The notes under the pieces: generated by a model
What the model was told of the DNA's origin: nothing
What the model saw: only the letters and a program-made list of their open reading frames with translations
Databases searched by the model: none
Shown here: positions 1 through 6,715 of the stretch, piece after piece
Layout: every line of letters begins with the position of its first letter
Numbering within the stretch: position 1 is the stretch's first letter
Position numbers and translations under genes: made by a program
Assembly: GCA_937900975.1 (NCBI GenBank)
Contig: CALCPC010000393.1
Coordinates: forward strand, 1 to 9,105
Direction: 5' to 3'
Source of the DNA: an uncultured Paracoccaceae bacterium
GTDB taxonomy: Bacteria; Pseudomonadota; Alphaproteobacteria; Rhodobacterales; Rhodobacteraceae
Length of the DNA stretch: 9,105 nt

Positions 1-91
1 CACCCGCGGGGTCCGAGCCGTCGATCAGCGGCCCGATATCGATGACAGGGATAAGATCGCTGTCTAGTTTCTCTGCCCGCGCATAGCTCAT
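1..91 (-). CDS. 2-oxoglutarate/Fe(II)-dependent oxygenase, isopenicillin N synthase family (N-terminal fragment)
   Basis: Only the first 30 codons are in the window; the gene continues past the left edge. The translation begins MSYARAEKLDSDLIPVIDIG and continues with PLIDGSDPAG. An 'IPVIDIGPL' stretch close to the N-terminus is the usual opening of the isopenicillin-N-synthase/DIOX-N family, whose members use 2-oxoglutarate (or ACV), O2 and Fe(II) for oxidation or ring formation in the cytoplasm. The start is supported by a strong purine-rich Shine-Dalgarno (AGGAGGAAGG on the minus strand, about 100-112) just upstream. The iron-binding HxD...H triad lies outside the window, so substrate and activity cannot be judged. 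Family assignment rests on this short motif. Confidence 0.7.
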   Translation of the reverse strand, partial: MSYARAEKLDSDLIPVIDIGPLIDGSDPAG

Positions 92-174
92 GCTTCACCT
101 TCCTCCTCTCCGCCCGGGCGCGGGCCGTACGCAGCCCGGCCCCGGCGAAGCTGGCCCAAATTCACATCCGGCGC

Positions 175-574
175 CTAAGCCCAGCCAAGCTGAACCAAGG
201 CCTGACCGTCATTCCAAATCTTGGTCATGTGAACGATCTTGTCGCCGTCAAAGCGCATGACATAGGCGTAATCCGACGCCACCGCTTTGCCCGTCGGGGC
301 GACCGGGCCGCCCTCGCCTGTCTGGGTGCCGCGAAACTCGGCGGCGGCGATCGCTGTCGCGCGCGAAACCCGTTAGGACATAGTGGCCGTCCGGGATCGG
401 GGTCAGGAGGTTTTTCATCCACTCCGCATAATCGGCCAGCGTTGTGGTTTCGGCCAAGGCTTGGGACTGGCAGGAAAAGCTGGCGTCGGGGTGGCAGTAG
501 GCTTGGCACGCCGCCCAGCCCTTGCCCGTCTCGCAGGCCTCAAAAAACGCAACCGCCGTTTCGTGGAGTGACAT
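175..574 (-). pseudogene. NTF2-like/SnoaL-type small protein, frameshifted
   Basis: The ATG at 574 is preceded by GAGGAG with good spacing. The frame reads through about 70 residues (MSLHETAVAFFEACETGKGW..., then PDGHYVLTGF at residues 61-70), followed by a switch to the +1 frame near 340-370. The second frame gives EFRGTQTGEGG, then DYAYVMRFDGDKI and HMTKIWNDG, ending QLGWA with TAG at 175-177. Both halves match the layout of NTF2-like/SnoaL polyketide-cyclase-type proteins: N-terminal helices with a CHPDA-type strand, then a GTHTGE-like turn and a final sheet. The span is 400 nt (3n+1), and the second frame has a TAA at 373-375, so no single frame covers both parts. Intact length would be about 130-137 residues. 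The cellular role is unknown; the fold serves many enzymes and ligand binders. This may be a true pseudogene or a sequencing/assembly error. Confidence 0.8.
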
Positions 575-711
575 CGAAGGCTCCTCAACTGTGTGATGAG
601 GCAGCCTCTTACGCATTCCGGTTCGGCACAAGCCCGTTTGACGCAAACCCGGGCTGGCGCGGGACCGCCCGTGTCCCGCAGCCCAGTGATAAGGCAGGCC
701 GTGGCCCGGGC
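575..711. other. Intergenic spacer between mlaC and the NTF2-like gene, with stem-loop
   Basis: This 137-bp gap holds no open frame of interest. It contains a perfect 7-bp inverted repeat, GCGGGAC (659-665) and GTCCCGC (673-679), with a 7-nt loop. It also contains two copies of CCCGGGCT (648-655 and 705-712). The stem-loop lies about 35 nt after the mlaC stop and could attenuate or stabilise the mlaAC transcript. There is no T-run on the minus strand after it, so it is not a classical intrinsic terminator. The downstream NTF2-like gene has its own ribosome binding site; no promoter can be assigned confidently. Confidence 0.4.
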
Positions 712-1323
712 TTAGCTGCGGCGCTGCAACTCCGAAATCAGGCGGTCGACACTGTTGCCATTGGCCGCAAGCAAGGCGCGGATCTCGCTCCGCTCGGGCG
801 ACAGCATCGAGACGCCTTCGATCAAAACGTTGAACATCTTCAGTTTTCCCGACCGGTCGCTGACCTGCCAATCGACCGAAAAGGGCGGCTGGTTGGCGTA
901 AGATACAACGGTGTTGACCAGAATGCCCTTGGCGCCAAAGTCCTTTGCGCCGGTCACGCGGACCTGGGCGTCGCGAAATTCGCGAAATTGCGTGCCGTAT
1001 TTGCGCGACAGATACCCCTGAAAGGCCGCGACAAAGGCGTTTTGTTGCGCCCCGTTCATCCCATTCCAGGGCTGGCCAAGAACGGAACGGGCGATCACCG
1101 GGATGTCGCCATAGGTCACGAACATGCGCTGAAATTGGGTCAGCGCGTTCGACTGGCTTTGGCTGGAGCGCACGATCTGGATCAGCTCGCCCGAGATCTT
1201 TTCAACCATCTGGATGGCCTGGTCTGTCGTTGCGGCGCGTGCCGTCTGCGGCAGACCGGCGACCAGAAGGGCGGGGCCCAGCGCCAGGACGGCGCGGCGG
1301 CGCCAAACGTCATTCAAAGGCAT
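712..1323 (-). CDS. mlaC: MlaC/Ttg2D-family periplasmic phospholipid-binding protein
   Basis: A 203-residue protein of normal length for MlaC, the soluble periplasmic carrier that moves phospholipids between the outer-membrane MlaA complex and the inner-membrane MlaFEDB ABC transporter. The N-terminus has an export signal: WRRRAVLALG, a hydrophobic run, then TARA before Ala31, where signal peptidase would cut. The RRR with following AVL is Tat-like, although Sec export is also possible. The mature part shows family features: the FVTYGDIPVIARSVLG region (about 68-83), FVAAFQGYLSRKYG (about 97-110), a VNTVV strand followed by the VDWQVSD segment, and a KMFNVLIEGVSM segment near the C-terminus. 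The start is supported by GGAGG (1330-1334) six bases upstream, inside the end of mlaA. The 14-nt overlap with mlaA indicates coupled translation. mlaF, mlaE, mlaD and mlaB are not adjacent, unlike the enterobacterial mlaFEDCB operon. Confidence 0.92.
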   Translation of the reverse strand: MPLNDVWRRRAVLALGPALLVAGLPQTARAATTDQAIQMVEKISGELIQIVRSSQSQSNALTQFQRMFVTYGDIPVIARSVLGQPWNGMNGAQQNAFVAAFQGYLSRKYGTQFREFRDAQVRVTGAKDFGAKGILVNTVVSYANQPPFSVDWQVSDRSGKLKMFNVLIEGVSMLSPERSEIRALLAANGNSVDRLISELQRRS

Positions 1324-2056
1324 AAGGATCCTCCAAAAGTTCTTCGGTTACCGCGCCACCCGACAGGGCGCGTGCACGGTTTTGCAGATAGGCGATGCGC
1401 GCGGCCGCATAGCTGTCGGCCGATTGGTAGTAAAGCGCATCGATGATCGGGCCAAACTCGTAGCGCAGATTGATGATATCGACCACCTGCGCGCCGGCAA
1501 GATAGGGTTGCACGTCACCCGGCACCACACCGGTGAAGGTCAGCGGATTGATGCCGATATCCACGATAAAACCGGCAAAATCCCGCTGCGTGCTGGGCCC
1601 CAACACTGGAATTTCCAGATAAGCGCCGGACGGTACACCCCAAACCGCCAGCGTTTCGCCGAAATCGGTCTCTCGCTCGACGATCCCAGCCTCGGTCGCG
1701 ATGTCCAGCACGCCGCCAAAACCAAAGATCGTGTTCAGCGCAAAGCGAAAGAAGGTCGATGCCGCGTCGTCGAAATCACCCTGGAGCGAGTGATTAACGA
1801 AGGCCAAAGGCTCACCCAAATTGCTGGTCGCATTGGCAACGCCAGTCCGCACAGGCGACGGCACAGCCTCACCATACGCATTGGCGATTGGGCGCAGCGC
1901 GTTTTGGTCGAGCGCCTTATTGAACTCATGGATCTTGCGGTTGGTGTTCTCGAACGGGTCTTCGGACGACGCCGAAACCTCGGGACCCGCGCTACACGCG
2001 CCAAGCGCCAACAGGGCCAGACCAGCCAAAACCGACATCCTCAGACGCGCCATCAT
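1310..2056 (-). CDS. mlaA: MlaA/VacJ-family outer-membrane lipoprotein
   Basis: A 248-residue lipoprotein. The signal peptide ends in a lipobox, LGAC (residues 18-21), with Cys21 the predicted lipidation site and Ser at +2, which favours the outer membrane. The mature protein starts with the hallmark DPFENTNRKIHEFN (about 33-46) and continues with LGEPLAFVNHSLQG and a RFALNTIFGFGG segment. It also contains WGVPSGAYLEIPVLGPST, all typical of MlaA. In the known family MlaA forms a ring in the inner leaflet of the outer membrane that removes mislocalised phospholipid and passes it to MlaC, which matches the overlapping mlaC downstream. Two ATGs stand in tandem at the start (2056 and 2053); a GAGGA lies about 10 nt upstream. 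The gene ends with TGA at 1310-1312, inside mlaC. Its promoter must lie in the 171-bp divergent spacer. Confidence 0.93.
   Translation of the reverse strand: MMARLRMSVLAGLALLALGACSAGPEVSASSEDPFENTNRKIHEFNKALDQNALRPIANAYGEAVPSPVRTGVANATSNLGEPLAFVNHSLQGDFDDAASTFFRFALNTIFGFGGVLDIATEAGIVERETDFGETLAVWGVPSGAYLEIPVLGPSTQRDFAGFIVDIGINPLTFTGVVPGDVQPYLAGAQVVDIINLRYEFGPIIDALYYQSADSYAAARIAYLQNRARALSGGAVTEELLEDPYAFE
1330..1334 (-). promoter_or_regulatory. Ribosome binding site of mlaC, inside mlaA
   Basis: GGAGG on the minus strand lies six bases before the mlaC ATG and within the last codons of mlaA. It fixes the mlaC start and supports termination-reinitiation coupling of the two products. Confidence 0.75.
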
Positions 2057-2227
2057 GCAGCAGATCCTCTACCCTTTGCGTTTGTGCAATATATGGGTAA
2101 TCAGGCGCGACACCAGAAAGATCGCCACTTTTGTGACTTTTGATCACCGTTCCGAAATGTAAATTGAAGACTATCCCACCTGGCGCCCACCCTGCCCCCG
2201 CCCGACCAAAACTTTAAGGAGACCGCA
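2057..2227. promoter_or_regulatory. Divergent intergenic region between mlaA and the type I secretion operon
   Basis: This 171-bp spacer is clearly more AT-rich than its surroundings (about 2085-2175) and must hold promoters for both directions. An imperfect dyad GTGA-N7-TCAC lies at 2133-2147. A weak sigma70-like pair on the plus strand is TTTTGA (2139-2144) and TAAATT (2160-2165), with 16-nt spacing; both hexamers match the consensus poorly. On the minus strand an ATATAT-containing stretch (about 2089-2095) could serve as a -10 for mlaA. The plus-strand gene is preceded by AAGGAG (2216-2221), six bases before its ATG. That the region is regulatory follows from gene orientation; the exact elements are guesses. 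Confidence 0.5.
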
Positions 2228-4111
2228 ATGTCCAAGATGCCCCTAAAGCGCCGGGTTGCGCCCATGGCGGGCGGCGCGCTCGGCGTGCAGGAATTGCGGG
2301 ACGCGCTTTACCGGGCGCCACGGCTGTTTTGGGCTTTGGGCGTGTTCAGCATTTTCGTCAATCTGCTGATGCTGACCGGCCCGCTTTTTATGCTGCAGGT
2401 CTATGACCGCGTGCTTGCCAGCCGCTCGAACGAGACGCTGACGGCGCTGTTTTTGCTGGTTGCCGTGCTCTACGGCTTGATGGGTTTTCTCGATTACGCG
2501 CGCGGCAGGCTGGCCGCCCGCATCGGGGCGGAGTTTCAGTCGAGCCTCGACAAGCGCGTTTTCGACGTCCTCTTGCGCCGCGCCACCGCGCCGGGAGAGC
2601 GGGCAAAACCCGCAACCGGGCTGCGCGACCTCGAATCGGTCCAGCGCTTCATGTCCTCGCCCGTGCTTTTCGCGATCTTCGACATCCCGTGGACGCCAAT
2701 TTTTATCCTCGCAATTTTCATCTTTCACCCGTTGATGGGGTGGCTTGCGGTCGCTGGCGGGACGCTTCTGATCTTGGTCACGCTGCTCAACCAAGTGTTG
2801 ACGCGCAAACCCCAGGCCGAGGCGCAGGTTGCCTCGACCGCCTCTGACGCCTTCGCCGAAAGCGTGCGCGAACAGGCCGAGATCGTCCAAGGTCTCGGCA
2901 TGCGGCCCGCCGTCCTGTCCCGCTGGCGCAAGGCCCGGGACCGGGCGTTGGAGGCGCAGATCGAGGCCAGCGACAAGACCGGTGTGTTCACCACCAGCTC
3001 CAAAAGCTTTCGCTTCTTTCTGCAATCCGCGAGGCTGGCACTCGGCGCGTGGTTGGTGCGCAGGGGCCAGTTGACGCCCGGGGCGATGATTGCGGGATCC
3101 ATCCTGATGGGCCGGGCGCTTGCGCCGGTCGATCAGGCCATCGGCGGCTGGTCGCTGTTCCAACGCGCGCGGATGGGCTGGCGGCAATTGTCCGGGCTTC
3201 TCGAAACCGTCCCGCCCGAGCCGCAGCACACCGAACTGCCCCCGCCCCGCGCGATCCTAGAGGCGCAGCAGGTCACCGTCGTCCCGCCGGGGGAGCAGAT
3301 GGCGACGCTTCGGATGCTGTCCTTCCGGTTGGAGCCGGGGCTTGCGCTTGGCGTGATCGGGACCAGCGGCTCGGGTAAATCGACCTTGGCGCGGGTTCTG
3401 ACCGGGATTTGGCAACCGGCCTCGGGCAAGGTCCGGCTCGATGGCGCGACGCTGGATCAATACTCGCCCGAGGCTTTGGGCAAACATATCGGCTATCTCC
3501 CCCAGGATGTCGCGCTTTTCGGCGCCACAGTGTCGGAAAACATCGCCCGGATGGCCGAGACGCCCGATGATGCAAAGGTGATCGAGGCGGCCAAGAAGGC
3601 CGGCGCGCATGAGATGATCCTGCAGCTTCCCCAGGGCTACGACACCCGCCTTACGGGCGGCGGGCGGCTTTCCGGCGGGCAGAAACAGCGCATCGGCCTG
3701 GCCCGCGCGATGTATGGCGACCCTGCGATCCTGATCTTGGACGAGCCCAACTCAAACCTCGACAGCGCCGGCTCCAACGCGCTGAACCAGGCGATCCGCG
3801 CGACGAAAAAGGCGGGCAAATCGGTCATCATCATGGCCCACCGCCCAGCCGGGATCGCGGAGTGCGATCTCCTCCTTGTGATCGACAACGGGGTCGCCAA
3901 GGCCTTCGGTCCGCGCGATGAAGTGCTGCGCAAGCAGATCAAAAACTACGACCAAATCGCCGGCAGCATCGGTAAGGAGACGCCGCCCACGCCGTCGCCC
4001 ACAGGCGCGCCCACATCGCCGCCCACAGGCGCGCCCACATCGCCGCCCACAGGCGCGCCCACATCGTCGCCGACAGGCGCGCCCACACCGTCGCCCGAGG
4101 CGGCGGAGTAA
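2228..4111 (+). CDS. Type I secretion system permease/ATPase (PrtD-type ABC exporter)
   Basis: A 627-residue inner-membrane ABC exporter with the transmembrane domain fused to the ATPase; it would drive one-step secretion of RTX-like or protease-like substrates together with HlyD and TolC proteins. The N-terminal half (about 30-320) has membrane segments, including GVFSIFVNLLMLTGPLFMLQ and FAIFDIPWTPIFILAIF. It has the LQVYDRVLASRSNETL stretch typical of PrtD/AprD proteins and no N-terminal C39 peptidase. The ATPase half shows Walker A GTSGSGKST (378-386), the Q-loop LPQD (Gln426), signature LSGGQ (481-485), Walker B ILILDE (501-506) and the switch His538 in AHRP. All catalytic residues are present. 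The last 40 or so residues form a Pro/Thr/Ser-rich tail with four TGAPT-type octapeptides (592-623), absent from textbook family members. AAGGAG six bases upstream supports the start. The adaptor gene follows 18 nt later. Confidence 0.93.
   Translation: MSKMPLKRRVAPMAGGALGVQELRDALYRAPRLFWALGVFSIFVNLLMLTGPLFMLQVYDRVLASRSNETLTALFLLVAVLYGLMGFLDYARGRLAARIGAEFQSSLDKRVFDVLLRRATAPGERAKPATGLRDLESVQRFMSSPVLFAIFDIPWTPIFILAIFIFHPLMGWLAVAGGTLLILVTLLNQVLTRKPQAEAQVASTASDAFAESVREQAEIVQGLGMRPAVLSRWRKARDRALEAQIEASDKTGVFTTSSKSFRFFLQSARLALGAWLVRRGQLTPGAMIAGSILMGRALAPVDQAIGGWSLFQRARMGWRQLSGLLETVPPEPQHTELPPPRAILEAQQVTVVPPGEQMATLRMLSFRLEPGLALGVIGTSGSGKSTLARVLTGIWQPASGKVRLDGATLDQYSPEALGKHIGYLPQDVALFGATVSENIARMAETPDDAKVIEAAKKAGAHEMILQLPQGYDTRLTGGGRLSGGQKQRIGLARAMYGDPAILILDEPNSNLDSAGSNALNQAIRATKKAGKSVIIMAHRPAGIAECDLLLVIDNGVAKAFGPRDEVLRKQIKNYDQIAGSIGKETPPTPSPTGAPTSPPTGAPTSPPTGAPTSSPTGAPTPSPEAAE
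4001..4096 (+). repeat. Coding tandem repeat, 24 bp x 4, in the exporter ATPase tail
   Basis: Four head-to-tail 24-bp units begin at 4001, 4025, 4049 and 4073. Units 1 and 2 are identical, unit 3 differs at two bases and unit 4 at two. Each encodes one octapeptide: TGAPTSPP, TGAPTSPP, TGAPTSSP, TGAPTPSP. A degenerate partial copy (CCCACGCCGTCGCCC) precedes the array at about 3986-4000. The period is a multiple of three, so gain or loss of units would change tail length without breaking the frame. Confidence 0.95.
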
Positions 4112-4115
4112 CGCA

Positions 4116-4122
4116 AAGGAGG
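4116..4122 (+). promoter_or_regulatory. Strong ribosome binding site of the HlyD-type gene
   Basis: AAGGAGG is a near-perfect Shine-Dalgarno sequence, seven bases before the ATG at 4130 and five bases after the exporter stop. It fixes this start over the internal ATGs at codons 11 and 12. Confidence 0.8.
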
Positions 4123-4129
4123 TTTCGCT

Positions 4130-5425
4130 ATGGCCAGCACGTGGTCCACCCGCCGGCCGATGATGATCGGCACCGTAGCCCTGATCGTGCTTGTCGTCGG
4201 GCTCGGCGGCTGGTCGGCCTTCGCCAACATCTCGGGCGCCATCGTCGGCTCGGGCATGGTGATCGTGGAAGGCAACCGCCAGCCGGTTCAGCACCCCGAC
4301 GGCGGCACCGGCGGGGAAATCCTGGTGCAAGAGGGCGACCGGGTTGAGGAGGGCGATCTTCTGGTCCGCCTCGACGGCACGCAGATCCGCTCTGAACTTG
4401 CCATCGTTGAAAGCCAGCTTTTCGAGATCATGGCCCGCAGCGCCCGGCTGACGGCCGAGCGTGACGCGTCCCCCGGTCTCGCCTTCGACCCCGAGCTAGA
4501 GGAACTGGCCCGGAACCGGGTTGAGGTGCGCGCGCTGATGGAGGGGCAGATCCGCCTCTTCGACGCCCGGCGCGTCTCGCTCTCGCGCCAGCGAGAGCAG
4601 TTGGCAGAGCGCAGGAAACAGATCGACACCCAAATCGTCGGTGTCCGCGGCCAGATCGACAGCCAGGAGGTGCAGCTGTCCTTCATCGAAGAAGAGCTGA
4701 TCGACCAGGAGGAGCTTTTTGCAAAAGGCCTGACGCAGGCGTCCCGGGTGCTGGCGCTTAAGCGGGAGCGCGCCCGGATCCAGGGCCAGATCGGGGAACT
4801 TACGGCCCAGGTTGGCCGGCTTGGCGGCCAGATCGCGGAGATCGAGCTTGAGATCCTGGGCCTCGACACATCGCTGCGCGAACAGGCCATCGCGGAGTTG
4901 CGCGACATCCAATATCGGGAGCTTGAGCTGCGGGAGCGGCGGCTTGCGCTGCGGGACACGCTGTCGCGTCTGGACGTGCGCGCGCCGACCACCGGGATTG
5001 TGTATGACCGTCAGGTCAACACGCTCGGCGCCGTGGTCCGGCCCGCCGACATTATCCTTTACGTCGTGCCAGAAGGGATCCCGCTGGTCATCTCGACCCG
5101 AATTGACGCGATCCACCGCGACGAGGTCGTCGTGGGGCAGGAGGCTGCGCTGCGCTTCTCGGCCTTCGATCAGCGCACATCGCCCGAGATCTACGGCTAT
5201 GTCAGCAAAGTCTCGGCGGATGCGTTCACCGATGACAACACCGGTTACACCTATTACCGCGCAGAGATCCTGCCCAAGGAGGGAGAGGTCGACCGCCTCG
5301 GCGGTGTGACCATCGTGCCGGGCATGCCTGTCGAAAGCTTCATCAACACCGGTGAGCGGTCGCCGCTCAACTACCTCGTCAAACCCTTGGCGGATTATTT
5401 CAACAAAGCCTTCCGCGAAACCTGA
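4130..5425 (+). CDS. HlyD-family type I secretion periplasmic adaptor (membrane fusion protein)
   Basis: A 431-residue adaptor, a normal size for PrtE/HlyD proteins. It has a short cytoplasmic N-terminus, one membrane anchor (about 12-32) and the first lipoyl half with VQHPDGGTGGEILVQEGDRV (53-72). A long charged, Gln/Glu/Arg-rich coiled-coil hairpin follows (about 85-280), then the second lipoyl half with the RAPTTG motif (284-289). The beta-barrel region ends in VPGMPVESFINTGERSPLNY, the usual C-terminal family signature. It bridges the ABC exporter in the inner membrane to a TolC-type channel in the outer membrane. It lies 18 nt after the exporter gene, behind a strong ribosome site, so the two are surely co-transcribed. 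The next gene starts 7 nt after its stop. No TolC homologue is in the window, so the outer channel must be encoded elsewhere. Confidence 0.94.
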   Translation: MASTWSTRRPMMIGTVALIVLVVGLGGWSAFANISGAIVGSGMVIVEGNRQPVQHPDGGTGGEILVQEGDRVEEGDLLVRLDGTQIRSELAIVESQLFEIMARSARLTAERDASPGLAFDPELEELARNRVEVRALMEGQIRLFDARRVSLSRQREQLAERRKQIDTQIVGVRGQIDSQEVQLSFIEEELIDQEELFAKGLTQASRVLALKRERARIQGQIGELTAQVGRLGGQIAEIELEILGLDTSLREQAIAELRDIQYRELELRERRLALRDTLSRLDVRAPTTGIVYDRQVNTLGAVVRPADIILYVVPEGIPLVISTRIDAIHRDEVVVGQEAALRFSAFDQRTSPEIYGYVSKVSADAFTDDNTGYTYYRAEILPKEGEVDRLGGVTIVPGMPVESFINTGERSPLNYLVKPLADYFNKAFRET

Positions 5426-5432
5426 GGATGTC

Positions 5433-5897
5433 ATGACCGGAACCATCGACGCGCGCCTCGCCAGCCTTGGCATTGTCTTGCCCGACGCGCCGGCACCCGC
5501 GGCCAATTACGTGCCCTTTGTGCAGAGCGGCACGCTTGTCTTCATCTCGGGTCAGGTGGCGCAGGGTCCCGACGGGTTCTTGACGGGCAAGGTCGGGGCA
5601 GAGATCGACATTCCGACCGCGCAGAACGCCGCGCGGGCCTGCGGCCTCGCGCTTTTGGCGCAGTTGCGCGCGGCTTGCGGCGGTGATCTCGACCGGGTGG
5701 TGCGGGTGGTAAAGCTGACGGGTTTCGTCAACGCCACGCCGGACTTCACCGAACATCCCGCCGTCATCAACGGTAGCTCCGATCTGATGGCAGAGGTCTT
5801 CGGCCCCGCCGGCGCGCATGCGCGCGCGGCCGTTGGCGCCGGATCCCTCCCCTTTAATGTGCAGGTCGAAATTGAGGGGATTTTCGAGATTGCATAA
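5433..5897 (+). CDS. RidA/YjgF/UK114-family protein
   Basis: A 154-residue cytoplasmic protein of the RidA superfamily. Canonical RidA hydrolyses reactive enamine/imine intermediates released by PLP enzymes such as threonine dehydratase. Visible features are FVQSGTLVFISGQVAQ (29-44), the NAARACGLALLAQL helix (65-78), and the strand VVRVVKLTGFVN (89-100). The end is HARAAVGAGSLPFNVQVEIE, in which Arg131 lines up with the catalytic arginine of canonical RidA. It is longer than the about 130 residues of RidA itself and resembles the YjgH/YER057c-like subgroup, whose substrates are poorly known. The start at 5433 is preferred because it lies just after the adaptor stop (TGA 5423-5425) with GAGGA directly upstream; an earlier in-frame ATG at 5352 would overlap the adaptor coding sequence. 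A functional link with secretion is not evident. Confidence 0.9.
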   Translation: MTGTIDARLASLGIVLPDAPAPAANYVPFVQSGTLVFISGQVAQGPDGFLTGKVGAEIDIPTAQNAARACGLALLAQLRAACGGDLDRVVRVVKLTGFVNATPDFTEHPAVINGSSDLMAEVFGPAGAHARAAVGAGSLPFNVQVEIEGIFEIA

Positions 5898-6660
5898 GCG
5901 GGTGGCACCGCCGCCGTCCCTCCTCACCCGGCCGATTGCGCATCGCGGGCTCCATGCCCCCGGGACCCGCCGGATCGAGAACAGCCGCGCGGCCATCGAC
6001 GCCGCCATCGCTGCGGGTTATGGACTGGAAATCGACGTTCAGCGCGCGGCTTGCGGCACGCCGGTGGTCTTTCACGACGCAGATCTCGACCGGCTGACAG
6101 GGCAGACGGGCCCGGTCGCTGCGCGCACGGCGTCCGAGCTTGCCACCATCCCGCTTTCGGGCAGTGATGAGACCATTCCGACCCTCGCTGAGATCCTGTC
6201 CCTGATCGGCGCCCGCGCGCCGGTTCTGGTCGAGATCAAAAACCAGGACGGTGCCGGGCCCGAAAGCGCCGCGCTGGCCGAGGCCGTGGCAGCCTTGCTC
6301 TCCAACCACAGCGGCCCGCTGGCGGTCATGTCCTTTAATCCCCTGCAGATCGCCCGCGTGGCCGAGGCCGCGCCAACCCTGCCCCGTGGGCTGACAACCA
6401 CCGACTTTGCCGGCCCGGCTTGGGACGCGCTTCCCAGCCCGGTGCGCACGGCGCTGGCCGCGCTTGCCGCTGTCGCACCGCTTGGCTGCGGCTTTGTCAG
6501 CCATAAGCATGACGCCCTGTCGCACCCGCCGCTTAGAACGCTGGATCTGCCCATCCTGTGCTGGACCATCCGCACAGAGGAGGCAGAGGCCCGCGCCCGC
6601 CAAACCGCCGTCAACATCACGTTCGAGGGCTATTTGCCCGACATCCCCGCGGGCCCTTGA
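5890..6660 (+). CDS. Glycerophosphodiester phosphodiesterase (GDPD, UgpQ-like)
   Basis: A 256-residue TIM-barrel hydrolase of the GDPD family, which splits glycerophosphodiesters into an alcohol and glycerol-3-phosphate. Family residues are intact: HRG (18-20), IENS with Glu30-Asn31, the metal-binding ExD at EID (47-49), FHD (61-63), VEIK (114-117) and the late CWTI (224-227). No signal peptide is seen, so action is cytoplasmic, on imported or internally released deacylated phospholipid. The start is uncertain: I chose TTG at 5890, 8 nt before the end of the RidA gene, because GAGGGG (5874-5879) lies upstream and the HRG motif falls where the family has it. The ATGs at 5818 and 5857 would overlap RidA more deeply, and GTG at 5902 has no ribosome site. 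Overlap with RidA suggests translational coupling. Confidence 0.9.
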   Translation: MHKRVAPPPSLLTRPIAHRGLHAPGTRRIENSRAAIDAAIAAGYGLEIDVQRAACGTPVVFHDADLDRLTGQTGPVAARTASELATIPLSGSDETIPTLAEILSLIGARAPVLVEIKNQDGAGPESAALAEAVAALLSNHSGPLAVMSFNPLQIARVAEAAPTLPRGLTTTDFAGPAWDALPSPVRTALAALAAVAPLGCGFVSHKHDALSHPPLRTLDLPILCWTIRTEEAEARARQTAVNITFEGYLPDIPAGP

Positions 6661-6715
6661 CCTCGCCCGCTGCCCGTCCATCTGACGCCCTGCACCCCTA
6701 ACCCAAGGCAGACCC

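Noticed and set aside
659..679. Stem-loop as a rho-independent terminator for mlaC
   Set aside because: The 7-bp stem is real, but there is no T-run on the minus strand after it, so I list it only as a stem-loop.
248..871. Minus-strand frame of 207 codons starting inside mlaC
   Set aside because: Its middle contains the real NTF2-like N-terminus (from 574), but the upstream 99 codons run through mlaC in another frame and through the spacer, and the final part lies beyond the frameshift.
229..1446. Plus-strand open frame of 405 codons
   Set aside because: It is antisense to the NTF2-like gene, mlaC and part of mlaA; the product is Arg/Gly/His-rich with no motif. Long antisense frames are expected in GC-rich coding DNA.
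2243..3229. Minus-strand frame of 328 codons opposite the exporter gene
   Set aside because: Composition is unlike a protein (very rich in Arg, Gln, His, Gly) and it lies wholly opposite a gene with intact ABC exporter motifs.
4001..4096. Repeat array as CRISPR
   Set aside because: Units are directly adjacent with no spacers, lie inside a coding frame, and have a period that is a multiple of three.
4496..5506. Minus-strand frame of 336 codons opposite the adaptor gene
   Set aside because: It is a shadow of the HlyD-type gene, with no motif and no ribosome site.
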